From Halichoerus grypus (Eukaryota; Chordata; Mammalia; Carnivora; Phocidae), in contig NC_135720.1 of the NCBI RefSeq assembly GCF_964656455.1, positions 105,164,696 through 105,228,695 of the forward strand: a DNA stretch of 64,000 bases. Direction: 5' to 3'. Shown piece after piece: positions 42,480-51,485 of the stretch. Position numbers and translations under genes: made by a program. Each line of letters starts with the position of its first letter. Within the stretch, counting starts at the first letter, position 1. The notes under the pieces are model-generated. The model had not been told where the DNA came from and did not search any database. It was given only the letters and a program-made list of their open reading frames with translations.

Positions 42480-42580
42480 TCTCCCCCCTCACGGGACCTT
42501 GAGTGCCTGGAGGGTGAGGACGGGCTCACTTGGCCGTAGAACTCAGGGCTTGGCACATAATAGGCATTCACGACACGTGG
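42480..42580 (+). repeat. L2 LINE 3' end
   Basis: 'GACCTTGAGTGCCTGGAGGGTGAGGACGGGC' and 'AGGGCTTGGCACATAATAGGCATTCACGA' match the final L2 phrase; a degenerate AATGAGTAAGTGAG-type tail follows at 42680-42715. Confidence 0.65.
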
Positions 42581-42999
42581 GACAGATAGATGGGTGCATG
42601 GGGACCTGCTGACAGACCTCTTTCCTGTTAGATCCCCAGGATCTTGACTCCTGGGCAAATAAAGGATGAAGTGAAGGGATGAGCAAGTGAATGAGTAAGT
42701 GAGTGAACAAATGACTGAGTCCTGTCGGACGTCTGAAGATACTGTTGCCTGCTGCACAGTGTTACTGTCCCCAGCCCAGGTGACCGAGCACACACATGTG
42801 TCCTGTGCTCAGATCTGAGCTCCTCTCCGACTTCTCCCCTGGGGCCTACTCCAGCCTGCAGACCTTCGCTCCTATACACCCCCATCACCCCATTACCCCA
42901 TCCAGCTGTTTGGCCCAGACCCCACAGCCTCTGGGTGGCTTTCTCCTTCCTCCTTTGAAGTTGCCAGGTCAAGTGCAGCCCTGGAGCCAGCTAGACTTT
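42581..42999. other. single-copy DNA, no gene recognised
   Basis: Open frames of 114 and 137 codons on the minus strand overlap the L2 tail and lack domains. Confidence 0.5.
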
Positions 43000-43130
43000 C
43001 TGGACTCGAGTCTGTCTGCTTGCTGCCATCTGCCGAGGGGCAAGACACTGAATCTTCCCCAGCCTCAGTTTTCACATCTGTAAAATGGGGATAATGTTGT
43101 CCATTAGGAGGCTTAACTGAAGCTCCAAAC
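43000..43130 (+). repeat. MIR SINE fragment
   Basis: 'GACTCGAGTCTGTCTGCTTGCTGCC', 'CCCAGCCTCAGTTTTCACATCTGTAAAATGGGGATAATG' and 'AGGAGGCTTAACTGAA' are MIR in order. Confidence 0.88.
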
Positions 43131-43624
43131 TGACTCCTGAAATGGAGCCGACTGCTTGCTTAAGCATTCTGTCCGTGGGTCTTCCCTTCGCTCCCTGCGC
43201 CTGCCACTGCCCCCGTTAGCCCCCTGTAGGGCTTGCTGTCTGCCTAGGAGAACCCCCCCTGCTTTCGAGGAGCAGGAGCAAAGGACTCACTTCTGTAGGA
43301 AGGGGAGTCCCAGAGCTGGTTCGGGTGGAGCCCCCCCACCAGGAGTAGGGAAGGAACTGGGACCATTAAACCAGAAAAGACACCCTAAGAGAGAAGGGGA
43401 ACTGGAACCTCTGTGTGAAGCATTGCAAAGCAACGGCTAAAACTGAACCAAGAGCGAGCTTGAGGGTAGGAACAAGAAAGGACTTCCCATAAGGGAGGTG
43501 GAGGGAGAAGCATGTTGTCAGAGGCAGAAGCCAGGGCTCCCCTGCCTGAAGTTTAAGGGGCCTTGAGAAAAAAAAAATAATTTGAGTTTATCTTCTGCTT
43601 CCAAGCTATCAAAGTGTTTGCCTA
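43131..43624. other. single-copy DNA, no gene recognised
   Basis: An A-rich patch with ten A at 43569-43578 and a 94-codon open frame (43156-43440, +) without domain. Confidence 0.5.
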
Positions 43625-44285
43625 ATCCTTATCTTATTTCATCCCCATCATAAGCCCTGAATACATGGTAACCATGTACAGCAGTCCCCCCTTATAAGCC
43701 ACGGTTTCACTTTCCACGGTTTCAGTACCTGTGGTCAGCCTCGGTCTGGAGGCAGATGAGCCTCCTTCTGACATCATCAGAATGTCGAAAGCAGCCTAAC
43801 GCCGTGTCACAATGCCTGTGTCATACCCCTCATCTCGTCTCATCACGTGGGCCTTTATCATCTTACCTCGACTCAGGAAGAAGGTGAGTACAGCACAGTA
43901 AGATATTTGGAGAGAGAGGCCACATGCGCATACCTTTTATTACATTCTGACGTTGTCATTGTTCTATTTTATTAGTAGTTACTGTTGTTAATCTCTTGCT
44001 GTGCCTAATTTGTAAATTAAACTTTATCATAGGTATGTATGCGTAGGAAAAAAACATGATATGTAGGGTTTGATACTCTCCACCGTGTGAGGCATCCACT
44101 GGGGGTCTTGAAACATATCCCCCGTGGATGAGGGGGGCTACTGTAGTTTGTGAAATAGGTGGGACAAGCATCATGATTCCCTGTCACACAGGGAGGGAAG
44201 AAGGTTCCGAGAGCTCACAGGACTGGCCCAAGGTGGACCGGTGGAGGGTCAGGGAACTGGGCTGAGATCTCTCTCATGAGTGAGC
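43625..44285 (-). repeat. possible diverged MIR interrupted by a Tigger element
   Basis: 'ATCTTATTTCATCCCCATCATAAG' (43631) and, beyond the transposon, 'TTGTGAAATAGGTGGGAC..CTGTCACACAGGGAGGG' (44149-44197) could be the two halves of one reverse MIR. The match is weak. Confidence 0.4.
43679..44143 (+). mobile_element. non-autonomous Tigger (TcMar-Tigger) DNA transposon, 465 bp
   Basis: It is bounded by TA dinucleotides (43677-43678 and 44144-44145), the target duplication of this superfamily. The ends form terminal inverted repeats: 5' CAGCAGTCCCCCCTTAT against 3' ATGAGGGGGGCTACTG. The first block reads CCACGGTTTCACTTTCC and the last CATCCACTGGGGGTCTTG, as in Tigger1. The transposase region is absent, replaced by a 'GTCACAATGCCTGTGTCATACC' core shared with the copy at 61501-61968. 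This resembles the carnivoran family I recall as Tigger1a_Car. Confidence 0.9.
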
Positions 44286-44667
44286 CCAGATTATTGGCTT
44301 TCCCTCACCCTTTCCAGGGTGTTTTTTGAAGCTGAGGTTTAAGGCTGATTTTTTTTTTGTTTCTTTAAGGAAATAATGGGAAGTGGAGGGTGGAGGAGGT
44401 TTTCCCAGCACCTGGAGTATGGTGGGGCCCGAGTGTGTCCCTTTACGTCTAGAGCTGGGCTGGGACCTGTATGGAGGTCAGTGAGGAGGACTCTCTCTGA
44501 GGCAGAAAAGGGAACATCAGGGCAGGGAGGAGGGGTTGGGCCTCCGAGCTTCCATCAAAGGCAGACGCCTCTTTGACCCCATCTGGGCGGCCAGCCTTTC
44601 ACCCGCCTGTGTGGCCAGACACCCCCATTCCCACCCCAGCCCGGCCCATCTCCGCCTTGCCCCAAAC
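44286..44667. other. single-copy DNA, no gene recognised
   Basis: Short open frames and a T9 run near 44350; nothing further. Confidence 0.45.
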
Positions 44668-44907
44668 CTGCAAACAATGCGTTGTTGACAATCCACGGGG
44701 GCTAAACACTCGATAACACGGTCCCCACCACGCCAGACATCCTAACAGCGGGCTGGGGGGCTCTGTGCTGTGACGGGAAGATGCTTTGAATACATCATCC
44801 TGTCAACCGAGTTTATTATTCTTTCGGTCAAGATAAACTGCAGCCGCCATCGAGGGGCTGTATAAATTCCAGGCTCAGAAGTCAAGCAGGCCCCACTCCT
44901 TGTTAAA
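44668..44907. promoter_or_regulatory. candidate conserved non-coding element with SOX-type words
   Basis: AACAATGCGTTGTT (44673-44686) is an imperfect dyad of two SOX-type words, followed by ACAAT at 44688-44692. Further on are GATAAC (44713), TTTATTATTC (44812) and AAGATAAACTGCAG (44830). The block resists repeat assignment and is AT-richer than its flanks. Motif-based call. Confidence 0.35.
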
Positions 44908-44946
44908 CACTCACTCACACACACGCACACACACGCACACACACAT
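44908..44946. repeat. (CA)n microsatellite, imperfect
   Basis: CACTCACTCACAC followed by CA units interrupted twice by CG dinucleotides. Confidence 0.92.
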
Positions 44947-45589
44947 AAATCCTGCTGAGAAAATACTACTCCCCCTTGGCCCCACAGCGCTCTCAGGGGC
45001 TCAGTAGCCTCTGTCTCATGGGGTGGTCCTAGGAGGAGCTTGGGCCTACCCTTGGGCCCCTTCCCTTGCCAGGACTGAGCCAACTCACGCTGGGGGCTCA
45101 GGAAGGTCTCCCCACAGGAGCCAGCTGTCCTCCCATCAAGCCCAGCCTCTTGACTCCTGGACTTCTGTCTGTCCAAGGCCACAGCCCCGTGTGGGTGGCC
45201 AGAGCACCCATATGGCTGTGTCGGGAAGGGCAGAGGTTCTCAGACTCTCGAGTCGACAGCCAGGCCCTCAACGTGGATCCCGATGAGGCCCTCAAAAGCG
45301 GCCAGCATCTAGCCTGGGGGGAGGGGGACCCTGTGGACTATCTCCTCTCCCCACCCCACACACATAGAGGAAAAGCTGAGGAATCCATGTCATTTCCACG
45401 TGCTGGCCAGAGAGAGGGGTCTCTGCACCCAGAGTTACAAATCCAGGCCTTTCTTCCCAGGGCCCCTGGCTATTTGCCGCTGGAAGGGAGGGACTGGCAG
45501 GCTTCATTTCAGTCTTGCTCTGTCTCACTTGGGGACTTCAAGTCAAATCAAAACAAAGCAAAACCGCACGCTGGGTGCCGGGACAATAA
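44947..45589. other. single-copy DNA with a 221-codon chance open frame
   Basis: The 221-codon frame (45066-45731, +) runs into the following MIR, which makes a real coding exon unlikely. The overlapping frames at 45023-45286 (+) and 45098-45295 (-) also show no domain. Confidence 0.55.
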
Positions 45590-45760
45590 TAGGGAGGCAG
45601 CCAGATGCAGTGGGAAGAACATGAGCTTTGGTGAGAGATCTAGGTTTGGTTCTCCAACCTTCAGGATCCTTCTCCATAAAATAGGGAGAGTCGTTTCTAT
45701 CATGCAGTATTATCATAAGGACTGGACGTGAAGCACAGCACGTAGCAGGTGCCTGCATGA
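45590..45760 (+). repeat. MIR SINE
   Basis: 'GATGCAGTGGGAAGAACATGAGCTTTGG', 'CCATAAAATAGGGAGAGTCG', 'TATCATAAGGACTGGACGTGAAGC' and 'GCACGTAGCAGGTGCC' span a MIR from head to tail, with a shortened middle. Confidence 0.8.
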
Positions 45761-45799
45761 ATTTTCTCCATTTCCAACACCCGCTTCCTATTCTCAACC

Positions 45800-46000
45800 A
45801 GGCCAGGGAGGTAATAGTATTTATTATCCCATCCTACGGATGAGGAGGCTAAAACTCCAAAGACAGCCCAAGGCATCTCAGATAGGAAACCCATTTCCCT
45901 TCTAACTCCGAAGCAAGCGTATCACAAATAATTATTTAGCACCTGTTGGGTGCAGGGGACTGTGTTGGATATTGAAGGAATGAATAGAAGGACTTCAACC
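45800..46000 (-). repeat. MIR SINE fragment, then short MIR/L2-type tail
   Basis: 'AATAGTATTTATTATCCCATCCTACGGATGAGGAGGCTAAAACTCC' is a reverse MIR core. 'ATTATTTAGCACCTGTTGGGTGCAGGGGACTGTG' at 45929-45962 starts another inverted MIR/L2 3' end directly after it. Confidence 0.7.
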
Positions 46001-46079
46001 TGAGGTTGTCCTCCTCTAGGGTGCAGGCTATCTATCTGTCTGTCTTCTGCAGGGCATGTCTCCCCCTGTCCAAGAGGAC

Positions 46080-46260
46080 TCCGGCTCTAGCAGGTGAAGC
46101 TCTTGGTTTGAGGTCCGAGGATTGGTCTCACCATGTTTGTAAGCCACGTGATTCCACGCAGATCTCTCCGAGCCTCATTTGCCTCATCTGTGAAATGGGT
46201 GCCTTAGGATGCAGTCTCAGGAAGGACTGGGCCAATGCCAAGGGCCTGCTCTGGTGGAGG
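46080..46260 (+). repeat. MIR SINE
   Basis: 'GCTCTTGGTTTGAGGTCCGAGG', 'GCCACGTGATTCCACGCAGATCTCTCCGAGCCTCATTTGCCTCATCTGTGAAATGGG' give the core in order. Confidence 0.75.
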
Positions 46261-46861
46261 CGTTCTTGCTATCCCAAGGCAAGGAAGGAGAGCAAATCCC
46301 AGACGCCAGAGGCCCAGCTTGTGTAGAAGCAAATTCCTGCCCCCATCAGCTGGATGGCTGCCACCTGCTGTATTGTCCCCAACACTGGTCCAAGGATCAC
46401 CCCAAGCATTTAGGACATGCCACTTCCCCCCCTCCCCAGCAAGGATGGCAAGCAGGCAGAGGAACCTGGCAAGCTGAAAGAGGCTGGTGTCCAGCCCAGG
46501 TCCCTCTCCACCCACCCCCCACCCCGTTATCTGCACGCAGACCTCTCCAGGACAAGGAGCCGGGGTTTGGAGCAAGCTCCTTGGAGTGCTCCCAAAACAG
46601 GATTTACAGAACCCACGCCGGGGATTGGGGCCCATTCCAGGGGCCACAGCTTTGGGAAGAGGATCCAGCATGGATATCTGGAACTCGAAGCTATCTGACC
46701 ATGTGCCTATGCTCTCCGGATAAATCGTGCTTTAGAGGCTGCCAAGGAGCTGAACCCCACCCCCAATAAAGCTCCTCTGACCTGTTTTGTATCTCAGGCT
46801 CCCCCTAAGGCCTGACTGAGGGAGAATTCTACTGCTAAAAAGTGTGGGGAATTCACTGATG
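46261..46861. other. single-copy DNA, no gene recognised
   Basis: Open frames of 155 codons (46204-46671, -) and 186 codons (46209-46769, +) lie opposite each other and both begin in the MIR, which marks them as chance. Confidence 0.55.
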
Positions 46862-46970
46862 GAGTTCAGTCTTCTCATTTCACAGATGAAGAGACTGAGG
46901 TTCAGACAGACTGCAGCCACTCAGAGATTAGAGACGCACTAAGGTCAGGCTCCAGGCCGGGTGTTCACTC
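46862..46970 (-). repeat. MIR SINE fragment
   Basis: 'CTTCTCATTTCACAGATGAAGAGACTGAGGTTCAGACAGACTGCAGCC' is a reverse MIR core. Confidence 0.8.
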
Positions 46971-47029
46971 TTCTGCTCCAGGCTGCCCACAGCCATTGCC
47001 CAATGGCTCACCAAAGCTGGGCTCATGAA

Positions 47030-47155
47030 GATTCCGTGAGAATCACCTGGGCAGCTTTGTTGAAATTAGGATACTGATGATCTGGATTCTTCCTGAGCTC
47101 CCTGGGTGATTCTCTTTAATCCCCGGGACTGGGAACCAGTGCTCTGGGCCATGAA
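47030..47155. mobile_element. MER5-type (hAT-Charlie) DNA transposon fragment
   Basis: 'GAGAATCACCTGGGCAGCTTTGTTGAAATTAGG', then 'GATCTGGATTCTTCCTGAGCTCC' and 'GGGACTGGGAACCAGTGCTCTGG' carry the MER5 words ('GAATCACCTGGG', 'GAACCACTG' at the end). Orientation is not assigned. Confidence 0.75.
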
Positions 47156-47164
47156 GGATGCTCA

Positions 47165-47320
47165 TAAACCATCAGGACGGAGCTACATGCCTGCTGTGTG
47201 ACTTTGGACAGATTACTTTCCTTCTCTGTACCTCAGGTCCCTCATCAGCTAAAGGGAATAACAATAGTACCCGGTGCTCAGCATTGTTGTGATGCTAAAT
47301 GAGTTAACACACAATGACAC
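47165..47320 (+). repeat. MIR SINE
   Basis: 'CTGCTGTGTGACTTTGGACAGATTACTTTCCTTCTCTGTACCTCAGG', 'AGGGAATAACAATAGTACC' and 'TTGTGATGCTAAATGAGTTAACAC' follow the consensus. Confidence 0.9.
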
Positions 47321-47329
47321 GATACCTCA

Positions 47330-47720
47330 CCTCCTTCGCCCTGCACTTCCCTCACTCTTCTCCAGCTACAGTGGCCTCCTAGCTGTTCTTTGAACACACC
47401 ACACCTGTTCCTGCCCCAGGGCCTTTGTACTTACTGTCCTCTCTGCCCAGCACTTTTGTCCCCCAGCGAGTCCCATGCTCCCTCTCTCAGCATCTTCAGG
47501 GGTTTGCTCAAAAGTCACCAAATCAAAGGCCTCTACTGATCAGCCCTTCTCCCGATTTACTTTTTACCACCTCGATTATTTTCTGTTTACTCACTTCTTG
47601 GCTTATTCTGCTTCTCCCACTAGAATGTGAGCTTCCTCAGGGCCTTGTATGCTTTGCTTAATGCCGTATCTCCAGCATCTAGAACAGTGCCTGCCCTCAA
47701 TAAATATGATTGGGTGCATG
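47330..47720 (+). repeat. L2 LINE 3' UTR, nearly complete
   Basis: 'GCCCCAGGGCCTTTGTACTTACTGTCC', 'TTTGCTCAAAAGTCACC', 'CACTAGAATGTGAGCTTCCTCAGGGCC' and 'CTAGAACAGTGCCTGCCCTCAATAAATATGATTGGGTG' give the L2 3' region in order. It is the best-preserved L2 in the window. The short open frame 47425-47661 lies in it. Confidence 0.93.
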
Positions 47721-47800
47721 TAAATAAAATAACTGGACCTGTGCTGGGTACATCATCGGTGCCTAATAGATGCAGGTATTATTGTCACCCACACCTGCCC
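47721..47800. repeat. MIR or L2 tail fragment
   Basis: 'GACCTGTGCTGGGTACATCATCGGTGCCTAATAGATGCAGGTATTATTG' resembles a MIR/L2 tail, too short for orientation. Confidence 0.35.
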
Positions 47801-47887
47801 CAACACTGGACACGGTAAAGACCAAATATGAAGCACGGCTCAGGCCCCCAAGGGTGGGGAAAGAAAGAAAGGGTGTACTTTACAGGC

Positions 47888-47990
47888 TGAAGTAGGCTCA
47901 CATGAGCTGTGTGACCTCAGGTAGGTGTGTCCATGTCTCTGAATCCCAGGTTCCTCTCTGATCAAATGGGGATGCCATGCTTGTTCTGTG
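47888..47990 (+). repeat. MIR SINE fragment
   Basis: 'GAGCTGTGTGACCTCAGGTAGG' and 'CAGGTTCCTCTCTGATCAAATGGGGATGCC' are the MIR core. Confidence 0.8.
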
Positions 47991-48459
47991 TCTGGCATTT
48001 CTGGGAAGGGTGTCCAGGTGCTGTGTCTCTGCTGATATTTTGGCTCTCAGCTCAGAAACAGACAGGACCCAAGGACAGACGCCTGAGTGAGGTCACGACT
48101 TAGGGATCTAATGTCACCCTGACATGGGAGCAGAGTTGTCACCTGCCTAGGCGGTGCAGACACAAGGACGGTTGCCTCACCAACGGGAGGACGTGCTGGG
48201 AGCTCCTGACAGGTGGGAAGCGGCCTCCAGATGGCCCCCTCTCTGTCACCACCTCCTCACACCCAGCTTCTGTTGACTGAGGGAGCCAGGAGATCACTGC
48301 CGATAAGGCGCAGGCCCTGCTGGGCTAAGCTGACAGGACGGCCTCCTGCTGCCACTGTCCCCCCAGGGGTCTGCCCGCACTGGGGGACAGCTTCAAGAAC
48401 AGCTTTCTCCCTGGGCTCAGGGGCTCATGGGGGAGCCTGGAAGTGCCTTCAGGGAAATG
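47991..48459. other. single-copy DNA, no gene recognised
   Basis: Only a 96-codon open frame (48213-48503, +) without domain. Confidence 0.5.
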
Positions 48460-48562
48460 TTCGAAATTTTTGGTCTGGTACTTCCCCCATTCCTGGCTCA
48501 TAACATGTATTCAGATTACACAAATGAATGAATGAATGAATGAATGAATGCATGAATGAACA
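48460..48562 (+). repeat. L2 3' end with (AATG)n tail
   Basis: 'TCCTGGCTCATAACATGTATTCAGATTACACAAATG' leads to about nine AATG units, the characteristic L2 tail. Confidence 0.7.
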
Positions 48563-48639
48563 AGGGTTTTAAACTTCACCCGCCAGGCCTGGGGCTCAAG
48601 GCTACATACGCTTCTTCCCCCTTGTGGGGAAAGGCAGCA

Positions 48640-48990
48640 GTTCAACAAAGAAGACACTTCTGAGCGCTGACTGTCTGCAGGCAGGGCCCTGAGTGGGGGG
48701 CACCCACCTCCTCCCCAGGAGAGCTCACGGCCTAGCGAGGACACAGCGCAGAGACCGCTTTTCAATCTGACTCCCACTTGTGAAGATAGAGCTTTGCTCA
48801 GGTGGGAAAGCACAGCCGAGGCGTGTGGGGGAGGGCTTCTCGGAGGGGGTGACACAGAGTTCCTAAAGGCTGAATCTAAACTGCTCAGCTGATCAAGGGG
48901 AAGGGTAACCTGGGCGGTGGGAGTAGCTCGTGCGGAGGCGTGGAGGTGGGACGTCGCCTGGGGTGTGCTGGGGAGGGCCCCGCCACTCAG
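48640..48990 (-). repeat. L2-class LINE, inverted relative to the preceding tail
   Basis: 'GGCAGGGCCCTGAGTGGG', 'CCAGGAGAGCTCACGGCCTAGCGAGGACACAG', 'GGAGGGCTTCTCGGAGGGGGTGAC' and 'GGGAGTAGCTCGTGCGGAGGCGTGGAGG' are complements of the L2 3' region. Confidence 0.65.
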
Positions 48991-49284
48991 AGGAACTGGG
49001 GTTACATGGAGGAGGAAGACGCTGGAGAGGAAGGGAGGCGCCAGGCCTGGGACCCTGGGGAGGGGTGACTTCGGTGGGCTTTGAGCAGGGCCGGAGTGTG
49101 CTCAGAGTCACAGGTTTTCACAGGGTCCTGCGGCTGCACAGTGGTAAAGGGATCTGGGGGCTGAGGCTGGCGGCCTGGGCACAGGCCAGCGGGGCGGCAC
49201 TGGCGTCTGAGGAAAGGCGGTGGTCACTGGGATTCCATCCCAGCCCCCACCTACTTGTCGAGAGTACCTGTCGCTCTGTGTCAG
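48991..49284. other. single-copy DNA, probably L2 continuation
   Basis: 'GGGGCTGAGGCTGGCGGCCTGGGCACAGGCCAG' around 49155-49187 would suit a further diverged inverted L2. No gene. Confidence 0.4.
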
Positions 49285-49370
49285 TGCAGATTTGAGGAAA
49301 CTGAGGCCCGGAGGGGAGACGTGGAGGCCCTGAGTGGCTGAGGGCCCCCGTTCAGGAGGTAGCTGTGCTT
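49285..49370 (-). repeat. MIR SINE fragment
   Basis: 'GATTTGAGGAAACTGAGGCCCGGAGGGGAGACG' and 'GTGGCTGAGGGCCCCCGTTCAGGAGG' are the inverted MIR core. Confidence 0.5.
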
Positions 49371-49899
49371 TCTCTTCTACCCTGAGAATAAAACTCTGGC
49401 CAGGGCCAGGCCTTGTTCAGAGCAAGTTGCCCCAGCTCTGTGGTTTTCCTTTCAAGAGAGAGCACGTTCATTGAGCTTCAGAGCAGATCTATACCCTTGT
49501 CCTTCCTCTGCAGAGATAATAAAGTTAATGGGATTATTTCCTATGCCCAAGAATAGGGCTGCTAGGAAAATGTTGCGGCGTGAAGGCTGTCTGCAAAGGC
49601 CAGAGCAAAAGGCCAGCTCTTTGCCCCCAGGAGGAAGTGAAGGGTGTGTCTCCCCGGGCTCCGGGGGAACCATGCCACCAGGGCCCCGCTCTGCCCGAGC
49701 CTGCTGTGTGCCTGGGCTCCGACTTCGCTCTGCCTCCCTAGGCTCTGATTCACACAGGTGGCCAGGTTGCCGAGCTGCCCGGCCCTGTCTCCCCTGTCTC
49801 CAAGGTGCAGGTTCACTGGCTGACTGGTTAGCTTTTAGACAAAAAGTTCACCCTAGACCCGAAGAATCCTTCAAGCTAGACTTGAAAGATGGTCTGGGT
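49371..49899. other. single-copy DNA, no gene recognised
   Basis: A 192-codon open frame (49471-50049, +) extends into the following MIR pair and has no domain. A small AT-rich patch, GAGATAATAAAGTTAATGGG at 49513-49532, is unassigned. Confidence 0.5.
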
Positions 49900-50164
49900 C
49901 ACCACTCTTCTGTAAATGGGGAAACTGAGGTCCCCATTTACATGGAGGTGAACTTGTTTCAGGTCACATGGCCAGTTCTGGCAAGGCCTGGTAGGGAAAC
50001 TGAGCCACAGAGACGGGAAATGACTTGCCCTGGTCCGACGGCCGGCTGATGGATTGTAGTGGGGGAAAATAGGCTCGGAGAGGAGAAATGGCTTGTCTGG
50101 GCCCCCACAGCCTGCTGGCGGAAAGCCTGGGCTTGATCCAGGTCCCTGACCCCTAGAACAGAGC
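49900..50164 (-). repeat. two adjacent MIR-like fragments
   Basis: 'GGGGAAACTGAGG..GGTCACATGGCCAG' at 49918-49977 and 'GGGAAACTGAGCCACAGAGACGGGAAATGACTTGCCC' at 49995-50030 repeat the same inverted MIR core. 'GAGGAGAAATGGCTTGTCTGGGCCCCCACAGCC' at 50080-50112 may be a third, weaker one. Confidence 0.6.
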
Positions 50165-50664
50165 TGGCTCTGTCATCAACCCTGAGTTCCATGCCTGCCC
50201 AACCCCCCCCCCAACTCATCCACGGAGGGAAGCCTCAGCGGATCGCTGCAGCCCCTCTCTGTTTGCTGAGTCTCAGTCATCCCTGACGGTGTCTCCAAAC
50301 CCCCTGCTCAGCCCCTTTAGATCTTATCGACCCAGCCCCTCTGAGGGCTCCTCACCTGGACCATCCTCAAATAGCATCCGTGTGCACAGGTGCATGGGTG
50401 CACGGCATGCTGGGCATTCCAGTAGGGGGTAGACAATGGCTGGGTTAAGAGGGTCGTCTTCTTTTCGCACCTCCTGATTCCTCAAGTTTGTAAATCATTA
50501 TCCCAGGCCACACAAAGCAGGCTTTGAGCAGGCCTTGTCGCTGCCCCGTGACAGGGTAGGCAGAGGCTCCTGGGGTCCCTGAGTGGCTGGGTGGTAGCTC
50601 CCGGCCCCCCCACCCCCCTCCTGGGCACCAGGATTGGGTTACCCCTATAATCCCTGCTCCTCCA
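50165..50664. other. single-copy DNA, no gene recognised
   Basis: GC-rich with C-runs near 50204-50212 and 50608-50619; no motif of note. Confidence 0.5.
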
Positions 50665-51070
50665 TCCTCCCTCTTTGTGCCCGTTGTAATTTATAATCGA
50701 GGGGCATGATGCAACCTGCTAATTACATTGCTCGATTTTGAACACATCCCCGGCTTCTGTGACTCAGGCTGCAGAGGGAGGAGGGAGCAGCCGGCTCTGC
50801 TTTGTGGCTTATCAGGCCTGGGTTATTCTGCTCACACCCGCTCACGCCTCCCGGCCCTCAGCCTTTGTTAACCAAGGCTTGCATCACCTCCTGCTTTCCA
50901 TTTCTCCAGAATTTTTTTAAGGGCCCTTTTTTATGAGCCACTCCATCTTGTTAGCTAATGAATGATTGTGGGGCAGCGATGGGGATCACTTTGTGTCTCT
51001 ATTAAATGTTACATGATTGCAATTATGAGTTAACAAGGGACAGCTAATAAAAAAAAAAAAAAAAACCTCA
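50665..51070. promoter_or_regulatory. candidate conserved non-coding enhancer
   Basis: This is the most enhancer-like block in the window. It contains TAATTA (50720-50725), TAATGA (50956-50961), the self-complementary ATTGCAAT (51016-51023, C/EBP-like), AATTAT next to it, and GTTAAC (51029-51034, HNF1 half-site). Several are within 80 bp. It is AT-rich in strongly GC-rich flanks, matches no repeat I know, and has no coding frame. It closes with a run of 17 A (51049-51065). Confidence 0.4.
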
Positions 51071-51404
51071 TCTATTCTGCAGCCTGGGGCAGACCTGGGA
51101 CTCAACTGCCTGATTCCCAGGCTGAACAGTTCCACGCCCTGAGGACCACAGGCTGGACTAGGAGCCCACCGAGGGAAGGATGGATGCTCCCAGGCCGTGG
51201 GGGTGCAGCCGGCAGGAGGGCAAAGCTCTAGCTCCAAACCTCTCTGGGGGGCTCCCCACCCATCCAGAGAGTTCAGGCCCCCATAGGCGGGTGTCTGGAC
51301 TATTGTGGCTCCTTCTTGTCTGCCATGGCTCCCGCAGCCCCTCTCCGCACCCGAGCTGAGTGAGCTGCTAAAGATGAGGCCAGCCGGGCCACGGCCCTGC
51401 CCAA
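51071..51404. other. single-copy DNA, no gene recognised
   Basis: GC-rich, no repeat, no domain in its open frames (longest 83 codons). Confidence 0.5.
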
Positions 51405-51485
51405 ACTCCCTTTAGGGGCCTCCAGATTCTCCCTTTATCACTGGGCCCTCATTTCAACTCTTTGCTTTCAATTAGCCATTCCCGT
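51405..51485. promoter_or_regulatory. small candidate conserved island
   Basis: CTTTATCACTGGG, TTTGCTTTCAATTAGCCATTCCC and flanking C/T stretches form an AT-rich patch with a CAATTAG homeodomain-type word (51469-51475), about 340 bp from the larger candidate element. Confidence 0.22.

Noticed and set aside
45066..45731. 221-codon open frame on the plus strand
   Set aside because: It runs into a MIR, overlaps other frames on both strands and lacks motifs.
48523..48562. CRISPR-like or direct-repeat array
   Set aside because: It is a simple AATG microsatellite at an L2 tail. CRISPR arrays are not expected in a mammalian genome and no spaced repeats were found.
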